DNA of 57,086 nucleotides, taken from contig DRHQ01000054.1 of NCBI GenBank assembly GCA_011049545.1, positions 1 through 57,086 on the forward strand, given 5' to 3'. Made by a program: the position numbers and the translations under genes. The notes under the pieces were generated by a model. The model was given only the letters and a program-made list of their open reading frames with translations, was not told the origin of the DNA and did not search any database. Of this stretch, positions 8,580 to 15,620 are shown one piece after another (position 1 is the stretch's first letter; every line of letters begins with the position of its first letter). The DNA is from Candidatus Aminicenantota bacterium (GTDB lineage Bacteria > Acidobacteriota > Aminicenantia > Aminicenantales > Aminicenantaceae).

Positions 8580-9128
8580 TCATCTACAAAAAGATGAATC
8601 AAACCCTTGAAATTTATCTTTGCGGTCGAGAAGCTTGAGAAATTTTTTCTTATTTCTAATCCCCTGCAGAATATCTGGAAACAGGGACTTGATATCTTTC
8701 GCACTGTAGTCGCATTCTTTTATCTCTATTTTGTCTCCTTTCACGTAACATAAGATCGTCTTTATATCTTTAGCATATTTTATAATTCTGGTTCTTTTAG
8801 CCTCGAAATAAGTCACCTGGATAATCATCTTCTCCTTGTCTCCTACGCTTTGAATCAAAAAAACAACATGTTCTTCGCTGTTATTTTCATCACTGTCCAG
8901 GTCTATATGAAACTCTCTTTTTATGAAGTCTTCATTTTCGTAAGGTCCAAGTTCTACGACCTCCTTGTACATTTCTTTTAAAATTTCTTCAGGATTTTTT
9001 TTGCATTGGGGTGTGTTTGTTAGAACGTTATAGACTGAAGATCTGGCATTGGATATGAACACATTAGAAACAGCTATGCCAATTATGATTCCCCTGGGGA
9101 AATTTCTAAGGAATTCTCTCCTCTCCAT
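8580..9128 (-). CDS. Hypothetical exported protein, possible Tat signal
   Basis: Not recognised. From the ATG at 9128 it has 182 residues and begins 'MERREFLRNFPRGIIIGIAV', which resembles a twin-arginine signal (R-R-x-F-L) followed by a short hydrophobic stretch. The frame also extends to a TTG at 9221, but no ribosome site supports that start. The rest is charged alpha/beta sequence ('EEILKEMYKEVVELGPY', 'VVFLIQSVGDKEKMIIQVTYFEAKRTRII') with one internal Cys pair. No catalytic motif is visible. Confidence 0.5.
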   Translation of the reverse strand: MERREFLRNFPRGIIIGIAVSNVFISNARSSVYNVLTNTPQCKKNPEEILKEMYKEVVELGPYENEDFIKREFHIDLDSDENNSEEHVVFLIQSVGDKEKMIIQVTYFEAKRTRIIKYAKDIKTILCYVKGDKIEIKECDYSAKDIKSLFPDILQGIRNKKKFLKLLDRKDKFQGFDSSFCR

Positions 9129-9261
9129 TCTAAGTCCGTGTCTCGCCTTTTTATAATTATATCTCAAATAAAATTTAAAAGCATTTCCTAATCGATTTAA
9201 ATGCCTTATTCTGTCAAACAAGAAATGGGATCAGAATTATAGAGATGATATATTCCCGGTT

Positions 9262-10200
9262 TCAAAGAGCAGTGATGAAGCCCTCCTTCAGTAGCTGGTT
9301 AGAATCCTTGACTTCCAGTTCTGTTGACTCAATAAAATCCAGAGCCTTGCACAAGGTCTTCAGCATAACTTTCTTGTCACGAGGAAGATCACCAGCCACT
9401 CCCCTGTAGAAAAAGCCATTTCCTGCCCAGAGGTAGTTTGTCATGTGATCGCTGGCCAGGAAACATCTCTCAAGATCCAGGTTTTTAACAAAGAGCTGCA
9501 CTTCTTTCAGTCTCTCCAGGGGCGGAGTAATGACAAATTCCCCCTTCTCAAGTTTCTTTTTAATCGGGGTTCCTTCTTTGATCGTCAGGGACCTTAATCT
9601 TATGAAATCCGGTTTTATCTCATTGAGAACCTTGGCGCTGTTTAGCGCATGTTCCTTCCACCGCATCTTCCCGCCAGCACCGCTAAGGACATAGAAATTC
9701 ACCTCAAAACCAGCCTCCTTGGCTTTACGTCCGGCTTCGATCACCTCCTCAGGTGTTACTCCTTTGCCAAGCCACTCGAGTACGATCGGGTCCCCTGATT
9801 CAAGGCCGATGTGGAGCCGATCAAGACCTGCCTTGCGTACCGCAGTCAAAAACTCCATTTCCCTGCTCAAAATGGTCTTTGCCCTTGCATAAGCTGTTAC
9901 ACGTCTGATATCAGGGAATATTTTTCTTATGAAGGCTACTATTTCTGGCAGCTCCTTGTGGACAAGATTGTCGCTGTCTCCAAGGAAGATGGATTGAGCT
10001 GCTCTGTATATCTGCCTTGCTTTCTTCACATCCTTTTTTACTTCTTCGAGCGGCTTTGTTTGGAATTTTGTGTCCCTGTACATGAAGCAGAACTCGCATC
10101 TATTCCAGGGACAGCCTCTTGTGATGCGGATAAGGGCGCTATTAGCCTCGTTGGGAGGCCTGTATGGAGGAAAATCATACTCGCTTAAATATTCATGCAT
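9262..10200 (-). CDS. Radical SAM protein
   Basis: 312 residues with the cluster motif 'RGCPWNRCEFCFMYRD' (C-x4-C-x2-C, a wider spacing than the classic C-x3-C-x2-C), then 'IFLGDSDNL', 'VTAYARAKTIL' and 'GLDRLHIGLESGDPIVLEWLGKG', the conserved strands of B12-independent Elp3/HemN-type radical SAM barrels. The substrate is unknown. Its start abuts the toxin gene at 10200, sharing one base, so it may be in the same transcript as the TA pair. Confidence 0.8.
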   Translation of the reverse strand: MHEYLSEYDFPPYRPPNEANSALIRITRGCPWNRCEFCFMYRDTKFQTKPLEEVKKDVKKARQIYRAAQSIFLGDSDNLVHKELPEIVAFIRKIFPDIRRVTAYARAKTILSREMEFLTAVRKAGLDRLHIGLESGDPIVLEWLGKGVTPEEVIEAGRKAKEAGFEVNFYVLSGAGGKMRWKEHALNSAKVLNEIKPDFIRLRSLTIKEGTPIKKKLEKGEFVITPPLERLKEVQLFVKNLDLERCFLASDHMTNYLWAGNGFFYRGVAGDLPRDKKVMLKTLCKALDFIESTELEVKDSNQLLKEGFITAL

Positions 10201-10451
10201 TATTTTTTCTTATATACGTCTTTTCTATGTCTTACCGTTTCAATCCAGATGTTTTTCTCTCTATAAATAAAGTAGATAATTCTATATTTTCCTAACCTGA
10301 ATGAAAACTCCCCTTCTAACTCACCTAAGAGTTTCTTTCCTGTGTAAGGATTTAAATGTATTTTCCTCAGACTATTTTCTACCTTTGTTTGAATATTCTT
10401 GGGTAGTTTTTGGAAATTCTTTTGAAAGGTCTTTGTAAGAAATAGCACCAT
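10200..10451 (-). CDS. RelE/YafQ-like toxin
   Basis: 83 residues. 'LFLTKTFQKNFQKLPKNIQTKVENSL', 'GELEGEFSFRLGKYRIIYFI' and 'VRHRKDVYKK' give the RelE-superfamily fold with its basic C-terminal tail. It directly follows the Phd/YefM antitoxin, sharing a single base at 10451. It is expected to act as a ribosome-dependent RNase that the antitoxin neutralises. Confidence 0.8.
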   Translation of the reverse strand: MVLFLTKTFQKNFQKLPKNIQTKVENSLRKIHLNPYTGKKLLGELEGEFSFRLGKYRIIYFIYREKNIWIETVRHRKDVYKKK

Positions 10452-10717
10452 TATTTAGATTTATCCGGTAATTTTTTCCCGAAAAAATCTTCATAGGAAA
10501 TGAATTCACCTTTTAGTATATCTTCCTTAGCCTTTTTAATATCTTCAAGAAGGTCTTTATCTGCCATAACCTCCAAGGTCTCAACTTCTTCAGGGCTCAA
10601 AAGAACTGCACTTGGTTTAGAACGCTGGATAATTATATAACGTGAGCCTTGATATACTTTCTTTATTATAGAAGATATAGAATTTCTTAATTCTGAAATC
10701 CCTATGATTTTATCCAT
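10451..10717 (-). CDS. Phd/YefM-family antitoxin
   Basis: 88 residues from the ATG at 10717, preceded by GGAG. A TTG at 10735 is possible but would start inside the operator. 'ISELRNSISSIIKKVYQGSRYIIIQ' and 'SKPSAVLLSPEEVETLE' are the Phd/YefM dimer core that binds operator DNA; the acidic C-terminus 'EFISYEDFFG' binds the toxin. The palindrome at 10735-10756 is the probable operator, so the operon is likely autorepressed. Confidence 0.85.
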   Translation of the reverse strand: MDKIIGISELRNSISSIIKKVYQGSRYIIIQRSKPSAVLLSPEEVETLEVMADKDLLEDIKKAKEDILKGEFISYEDFFGKKLPDKSK

Positions 10718-10734
10718 TCCTTGAACTCCAAACA

Positions 10735-10756
10735 ATTGTACAATGCATTGTACAAT
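10735..10756. promoter_or_regulatory. Double-palindrome operator of the Phd/RelE operon
   Basis: ATTGTACAAT-GC-ATTGTACAAT: the same perfect 10-bp palindrome twice, 2 bp apart, ending 17 bp before the antitoxin ATG. Two adjacent palindromes are typical for Phd/YefM operators. Confidence 0.65.
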
Positions 10757-10855
10757 ATGTCAATTATTTAATTCAATGGGGAAAAAATTGGCTTCCCTGT
10801 TTGATTTTTACAATTTGTAAGAGAAAATGGCTTTCCCGGTTGTTACTTTATACTC

Positions 10856-11203
10856 TTAATTCTTCCCGTTACCGCGTAACACATACACTTTTTGTATAGG
10901 AGTAGTGAGGACCCGATTCCCGAATTCAAGACGAAGCCCGCAAGCTGCAAGAGTATCTACTTTGATGATGCTACCACCCCATGTACATCCAGAAATGGAC
11001 TCCTTCGTAGGCGATAATCCCTTTCTATCGAACCAACCCCCGCAAACCAGGTAGTAGTCAGACTCAAGAACACTAATAGAGTACAGGGAATTCCGAGTTT
11101 TGATGAACACCATATCTCCGAACTGCAGATCTGCTTTACGCACCTGACTTAAATTGGAGGTACTCTCTACTATCTTTTCAAGCTTATGACCATTGCCAAT
11201 CAT
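10856..11203 (-). CDS. Hypothetical protein
   Basis: Not recognised. 115 residues, probably beta-rich: 'LQFGDMVFIKTRNSLYSISVL', 'YYLVCGGWFDRKGLSPTKESIS', 'CTWGGSIIKVDTLAACGLRLEFGN' and a C-terminal 'IQKVYVLRGNG'. There is no signal peptide. The regular alternation of strands and the GGWFD and GCTWGG segments suggest a small folded cytoplasmic domain. It sits between two TA operons. Confidence 0.5.
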   Translation of the reverse strand: MIGNGHKLEKIVESTSNLSQVRKADLQFGDMVFIKTRNSLYSISVLESDYYLVCGGWFDRKGLSPTKESISGCTWGGSIIKVDTLAACGLRLEFGNRVLTTPIQKVYVLRGNGKN

Positions 11204-11352
11204 TGCATCTATTATATCAAAATTATATCAAAATACAGCAAATGTTTTTACCTCATAATTAAGAATAAAAATAGCAGGTAATGAGCGAAGAGTCAAACTT
11301 TGGCAATTGGGGGGGGAGTATTTCTGTGATTTACGGGTGAATTTATAATGAT

Positions 11353-11601
11353 TTAATAAGCTTCTTTTCTGTGCTTGATGCGGTATATATATACGATTTT
11401 TTCTTTATCATTGATGCGATAAATGATTCGGTAATTACCAGAGCGCAAGCGGTAACCTTCTTCTGCTGTTAATTTAAGACAACCATGAGGACGAGGATTT
11501 TTACTTAAGGGTAATATTTTATCTTTTATTTGTTGTAATATTTTTCCTCGAAACTCATCCAGGTCTTTTTGCGCCTGGGAAAGGAGCAAGATTTTATACA
11601 C
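11353..11601 (-). CDS. RelE/ParE-family toxin
   Basis: 82 residues. 'YKILLLSQAQKDLDEF', 'GCLKLTAEEGYRLRSGNYRIIYRI' and 'YRIKHRKEAY' match the RelE fold and are close to the toxin at 2354-2626. It overlaps the end of its upstream partner by 8 bp. It looks intact. Confidence 0.85.
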   Translation of the reverse strand: MYKILLLSQAQKDLDEFRGKILQQIKDKILPLSKNPRPHGCLKLTAEEGYRLRSGNYRIIYRINDKEKIVYIYRIKHRKEAY

Positions 11602-11821
11602 GACGTTTTTCTAAATATTCCTTTAAGGGAATCGCATCTTTTTCCTGTCCGTGCAATGTTTTTAAATCTATCAGATCTTCTTTAAGCTCTTCACGTTCCA
11701 AACGTTCTTCCAAAGCTTTCTCGACAAAAAAACCGTATTTAATGCCCCTCTCTCGGCAAAACTTCTTAACCCGGTTTAAAATACTATAGTTTACTTTTAC
11801 AGCCAATGTTGTTTTTTGCAT
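11594..11821 (-). CDS. Antitoxin partner of the third TA pair
   Basis: 75 residues. The start 'TTLAVKVNYSILNRVKKFCRE' followed by 'FVEKALEERLERE' fits a ribbon-helix-helix or similar short DNA-binding domain. The acidic and then basic C-terminus 'KEYLEKRRV' would bind the toxin. Assignment rests mainly on its place and 8-bp overlap with a clear RelE toxin. An inverted repeat upstream supports autoregulation. Confidence 0.65.
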   Translation of the reverse strand: MQKTTLAVKVNYSILNRVKKFCRERGIKYGFFVEKALEERLEREELKEDLIDLKTLHGQEKDAIPLKEYLEKRRV

Positions 11822-11850
11822 TTTTTTCTAAAAAAACATTAACATATTTA

Positions 11851-11896
11851 TATAACTTTATCAAGAAAAACCTAACTTAAATTAAATAAAGTTATA
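11851..11896. promoter_or_regulatory. Inverted-repeat operator candidate of the third TA operon
   Basis: TATAACTTTAT (11851-11861) and ATAAAGTTATA (11886-11896) are perfect 11-bp inverted copies flanking a 24-bp AT-rich centre, 30 bp upstream of the antitoxin start. Confidence 0.45.
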
Positions 11897-11966
11897 ATAA
11901 GAAGGAGCCCTATCTCCAACTTCCGATGCCTACCCCCATGGGCAGTAGAGGATAATCTTTCTTTTA

Positions 11967-13133
11967 TTAAAGTTGTTTTTTGGAACCTAAAATCTCTCGG
12001 GCCATGAACATGCCAAAATGATAAGCTGCCATTAATTTTTTCGGATCTTTGCTAAAAGTAGATGGGAATTGCTTCCAGAACAATTTTTCAGAGTTATCGT
12101 TTTTTTTCACAGGCACTTGGGGACCATCAGGGTATAAATCTGATTCTAAAAAATCTTTCCATTTCTCTGGATCAGGAGCGATTACTTTGCAGGTAGATGT
12201 AAAATACTTTTTGATGTCAATATCTGTTTCTTTTAGGATTTGTTTATAGATCTTTTCCAATTCTTCTTTTTTATCTGGAAACTTCTTTTCAATCTCATCT
12301 CGAAACCAAACAAAAGCATTTGTTCTATCAAAAACTTCCTTATCGTTTAGATAAATTTCTTTGCATAATATATCTAAAGTACGTGATGCTATATCAAACA
12401 GTCCTTTATAATATTGATGAGATTCACGATTAGAAATTGGAGAACACAGAACTGCATAAATAGATTCTAGATTATATTTTTTTCTGAAATCTGGCTGCCT
12501 GGTTATGTCAAACATATCTTTAAAAGGAGTCATATTTATTACTCCTCCATCGAAATATTGATACCCTTTCTTCTTGTTTATTCGCACCGGAGGAAAAGCA
12601 AGAGGAATTGATGTGCTTGCAACGATTGCATCCACAACCCGGTCACGATATTTAGAACTTGTTGGATCAACGGATTTATATTCTCCCGTTTGATATTCAA
12701 CTATGCCAAGCCTTAAGTAAGTTTCATCCCTTTCAAGAATTTGAACTAAATCTTTGCACACTTCATTTAATATTTTTCTTAATTTTTCATTCTTGAATAG
12801 GGAATCTGTATTTTTTAGCTTAATCAGAAGAGCAATTCCAGGTAAGATTCCATAAAGAATCAGGGCGAAGATAGGAAATTTCATCTTGAATGCTGGAACT
12901 CGTTTCTTTATTTGATTCATCCAGATATCTTTTCCCAGCTGGAATTTATCTTGAGCAATGATGGAACCGGTCAAAGCTCCAGCAGAAACCCCGCATACAA
13001 TTTTGAATTTTTCTCCTTTTTCTAAAACGTGATTGTAAATATGATCAACTGCGCCATACTGGAAAGTTCCTTTCACCCCACCACCTGACAGAATTAAGGC
13101 TTTCACATTTTTTCTGTTATTGGACATAGCCAT
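11967..13133 (-). CDS. Patatin-like phospholipase
   Basis: 388 residues. All three catalytic signatures are present: oxyanion loop 'LSGGGVKGTFQYGA', nucleophile 'CGVSAGALTGS' (G-x-S-x-G), and 'FDGGVINMTP' (catalytic Asp in D-G-G). 'ASTSIPLAFPPVRI' is another patatin motif. There is no signal peptide, though a hydrophobic segment (FPIFALILYGILPGIALLI) around residues 85-105 could associate with membranes. It would release fatty acids from lipids. AGGAGG lies upstream. Confidence 0.88.
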   Translation of the reverse strand: MAMSNNRKNVKALILSGGGVKGTFQYGAVDHIYNHVLEKGEKFKIVCGVSAGALTGSIIAQDKFQLGKDIWMNQIKKRVPAFKMKFPIFALILYGILPGIALLIKLKNTDSLFKNEKLRKILNEVCKDLVQILERDETYLRLGIVEYQTGEYKSVDPTSSKYRDRVVDAIVASTSIPLAFPPVRINKKKGYQYFDGGVINMTPFKDMFDITRQPDFRKKYNLESIYAVLCSPISNRESHQYYKGLFDIASRTLDILCKEIYLNDKEVFDRTNAFVWFRDEIEKKFPDKKEELEKIYKQILKETDIDIKKYFTSTCKVIAPDPEKWKDFLESDLYPDGPQVPVKKNDNSEKLFWKQFPSTFSKDPKKLMAAYHFGMFMAREILGSKKQL

Positions 13134-13173
13134 TCCTCCTGTCTCCTTTTTCCGATGGAACTCATAGAAATAA

Positions 13174-14301
13174 TCACTTTGAAGCCCGGAGATTTCTCCC
13201 GCTGGATTGTATTTTCATTTTGATCCCTTTCAAGGGATTTATTTTTTTTCTCACCCTGGCCAGCCTGTACAGGGTTTCGAACATATTCCGGGGGACATAG
13301 CGCTGTCCCGAATCAGGCTTGCGTACTAGAGTAAGGGAACCCGTTGAACACGTTGTCACACACAATCCACAGCCAATGCAATGATCCAAATCCAAAACGA
13401 CCTTGTCGTCTTTAAGCGTCAGAGCCTCCATCTGGCACCGTTCAACGCAAATTCCGCAACCCTCACAGGACTCTGGTTCGGCATGAGCCAGGAAAGGAGA
13501 GGATATGATAGAGGACGGCTTCGGATGCCTCTTAACAGCCTTCAGCACCTGGCAGCAACAGCCACAGCAGCAGCAAATATTCATTATTTTTTGAGCGTTA
13601 CTGGATTGCAGGACAAGCCCGGCTCTGTCCGCTTTTTTTAAAATCTCCAGTGTTTCCTTTAAATCAATAGTCCGGCCAAGTCCATTCCGCTTGTAATAAT
13701 CCACTCCCCTACCCAGAATCAGACAGCTTTCTTCAGGCTTCTTGCAGCCTTTATCCATCATTTTATGTTCCCTGCGGCATATACAGGGCGCAACCAGGAA
13801 TTTCTCATGAGCCCGGACCATTTCCTCAGCCTTCTCATACGTAAGAGCTTCAAGCCTTGCGGAGATGCTCTGGCCGACAGGAACCGTACGAAGCTGCGGG
13901 GCCTTCTTCCAATTATCCAGGTTAAAAAGAGTAGGAATATACTCATTCATATCCTTGATAAGCCCCGGGTTTAAATCGTTAACATGAAACTCCCATATTC
14001 CGATAACATACTGGGCAGCCATGTACTTCATCGGTTTTTTATCATGCTCGAGACGGTATATAAGCCCCTTTTTGGCCATCTTTTCAAGGCGGCTAGCAGC
14101 TTCCTCTTGCGAAATCTTTGCTCTTCGGGCAATTACACAGACTTCCTCAGGCATAAGATTCAGATGCAGGGCAAAACTTGCCTCTTCTGGAGTAAAAAGC
14201 TTACGGAGGATGCGCAGCTCCACGCCGCTTCGAGTTGAGGGAAAACCTCCCGGAAGATCGTTCAGACGTTCGGCTAATTTCTTGTAGACATCTTTTTCCA
14301 T
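13174..14301 (-). CDS. Winged-helix plus 2x[4Fe-4S] ferredoxin-type protein
   Basis: 375 residues. Residues 30-90 ('LFTPEEASFALHLN...ISQEEAASRLEKMAKKGLIYR') look like a winged-helix domain. The middle has 'APCICRREHKMMDKGCKKPEESCL' and an unusual Cys run 'NICCCCGCCCQVL'. The C-terminus has two ferredoxin clusters, 'CEGCGICVERCQ' and 'CIGCGLCVTTC'. The same architecture is seen in anaerobe '4Fe-4S binding' proteins of unknown role, probably electron transfer or redox sensing. A palindrome lies 20 bp upstream of the start. The very basic tail may bind nucleic acid (inference). Confidence 0.75.
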   Translation of the reverse strand: MEKDVYKKLAERLNDLPGGFPSTRSGVELRILRKLFTPEEASFALHLNLMPEEVCVIARRAKISQEEAASRLEKMAKKGLIYRLEHDKKPMKYMAAQYVIGIWEFHVNDLNPGLIKDMNEYIPTLFNLDNWKKAPQLRTVPVGQSISARLEALTYEKAEEMVRAHEKFLVAPCICRREHKMMDKGCKKPEESCLILGRGVDYYKRNGLGRTIDLKETLEILKKADRAGLVLQSSNAQKIMNICCCCGCCCQVLKAVKRHPKPSSIISSPFLAHAEPESCEGCGICVERCQMEALTLKDDKVVLDLDHCIGCGLCVTTCSTGSLTLVRKPDSGQRYVPRNMFETLYRLARVRKKINPLKGIKMKIQSSGRNLRASK

Positions 14302-14320
14302 GCTTTCCTCCAGTCAGGGT

Positions 14321-14338
14321 GCGGAATTATAACTCCGC
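14321..14338. promoter_or_regulatory. Palindrome upstream of the ferredoxin-like gene
   Basis: GCGGAATTATAACTCCGC is an imperfect 18-bp palindrome located 20 bp upstream of the start at 14301. It could be an operator or a small hairpin in the leader. Confidence 0.35.
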
Positions 14339-14385
14339 GGAATTTTTCATTTTAGCAGACGAAAAAAACGAAAGCCAGAATAAAA

Positions 14386-14428
14386 ATGTAGAATAGGGCT
14401 TGATAAACCAAAGTCTGCCTACATTTTG
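14386..14428. repeat. Diverged copy of the dispersed palindromic repeat
   Basis: TGTAGaataGGGCTTGATaaacCAAagtctgCCTACATTTT keeps the outer GTAG/CTAC arms and the GGGCTTGAT core of the repeat. It overlaps the end of the methyltransferase gene, and its GTAGG arm provides that gene's TAG stop. Confidence 0.6.
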
Positions 14429-15339
14429 TATGCCACAAAAGTCATTGAAGGAGCCAGAATCAAACGGCGGTTCGACAAAAACCAAAGCATACTAAATCCC
14501 CAACCTGCAAAACGTCGCATTAGCCGAATAATATTACGTTGTTCAATCCTAAATGCCAGATGAGCGCCTAAAGCCATCCTAGAATCATATCCAGCTTTGG
14601 TTAGAATTAATTTCAGGGTACGTTGGTTGAATTGAATAAGGTGATCTTTTCGGAGAAACGGGTTCCTACTAAGAGAACCGTGGTTATCTTCCTTAGAGCA
14701 ACCAACAATCCTTTGCCATAGCAAGGCATAATGGATCCTGTTTAACACACGTACCATCAGGAAGCCCCCTTTTTTCAGAAGCCTCTTTATCTGTAACAGT
14801 TCATCTAAAGGATCAGCAAGATGATCGAGCACATCAAATATGACTACTGCATCAAATATCTGGGGTGCAAGGTTCAATTCTTTTAAGCGGCCCAATTTTA
14901 CATCTAAACCTAATTTCTTATTTGAGTACTCACATGCCCGGGCTGAAATCTCGACTCCTACAGTCTCATATCCCATTGCTTGCGCCTCTTCCAAGAAGAA
15001 ACCGTAACCACTGCCGACATCCAGGATCTTTCCTCCCCCAGGCAGCAGTCGTTTAAGCAGAGTCAGATCGCGCGAGACGTTGGGCTTCTTTTTGGCTCGC
15101 CACATGTCGATAGTTTTTGCCGAAGAAACATCAGTATAGGCTTGAAAATAAGAATCCATAGCCTGCTCTGTCAAACGAGGGCAGACGAAGACGAGCCGGC
15201 ACTTCTCACACTCCTTAAGCCCCAGGAGTTTGTTCTGGAAGTGAAATGTCCCCAATAGCGTCTTTTGGTCGGCACCACAGAGGGGACAAGGAGCCTCGAC
15301 TGTACTAATATCCGCATCTGCGATTAGAACGTTGCGCAT
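14419..15339 (-). CDS. Class I SAM-dependent methyltransferase with N-terminal zinc ribbon
   Basis: 306 residues. It opens with 'APCPLCGADQ' and 'LKECEKCRLVFVCPR', a four-Cys zinc-binding region common in methyltransferases of polysaccharide and natural-product clusters. Then come motif I 'KILDVGSGYGFFLEEA', motif II 'ETVGVEIS' and 'FDAVVIFDVLDHLADP'. The likely substrate is a sugar or lipid-linked intermediate. A glycosyltransferase remnant just upstream, running into its start codon, supports an origin in a surface-polysaccharide cluster. Its stop lies in a dispersed repeat. Confidence 0.8.
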   Translation of the reverse strand: MRNVLIADADISTVEAPCPLCGADQKTLLGTFHFQNKLLGLKECEKCRLVFVCPRLTEQAMDSYFQAYTDVSSAKTIDMWRAKKKPNVSRDLTLLKRLLPGGGKILDVGSGYGFFLEEAQAMGYETVGVEISARACEYSNKKLGLDVKLGRLKELNLAPQIFDAVVIFDVLDHLADPLDELLQIKRLLKKGGFLMVRVLNRIHYALLWQRIVGCSKEDNHGSLSRNPFLRKDHLIQFNQRTLKLILTKAGYDSRMALGAHLAFRIEQRNIIRLMRRFAGWGFSMLWFLSNRRLILAPSMTFVAYKM

Positions 15340-15437
15340 AAGACCTCCTGCAAAAGCTGAACATACTGCTGGGTAAAAACTCGTCGGGAAAAATGCTGCA
15401 CAGCATATTTACGGCCATTTGCTCCTAACCTCTCCCT
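15324..15437 (-). pseudogene. C-terminal remnant of a family-1/4 glycosyltransferase
   Basis: In the frame ending at 15324 the minus strand reads RERLGANGRKYAVQHFSRRV, then FTQQYVQLLQEVL. This is the classic last helix of GT4-type glycosyltransferases (G-x-x-G-R-x...F-S...Y...L-Y/L). Stop codons (TAG TGA) lie directly upstream and the catalytic body is absent. The final codons overlap the methyltransferase ATG, as in a coupled operon. Confidence 0.7.
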
Positions 15438-15519
15438 TTGTCACTAATTTGTCACTAAGTTTGGGTACGCTCGCCTAAGTCTGACTAAGCATTACCAAAG
15501 AAAAAACCAGATTTTACTC

Positions 15520-15615
15520 TGGCGGGAAGGTGTGGGAGTCGAACCCACCCGGGGCTTTTAACGGCCCCATACTGGGTTTGAAGTCCAGAAGGCCCACCGG
15601 AACCTATACCTTCCC
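15520..15615 (-). tRNA. selC: tRNA-Sec (anticodon TCA)
   Basis: A 96-nt minus-strand tRNA including an encoded CCA (15520-15522) with discriminator G. The acceptor stem is 8 bp (GGGAAGGT / ACCTTCCC) as in bacterial tRNA-Sec. The anticodon arm CTGGACTTCAAACCCAG carries TCA at 15581-15579, there is a long variable arm (GGGGCCGTTAAAAGCCCC), and the T arm is GGTGGGTTCGACTCCCAC. The D arm has TTCCGGTGGGCC. It lies 5 bp after the selB stop on the same strand, so the two are probably co-transcribed. Confidence 0.97.
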
Positions 15616-15620
15616 GCACA

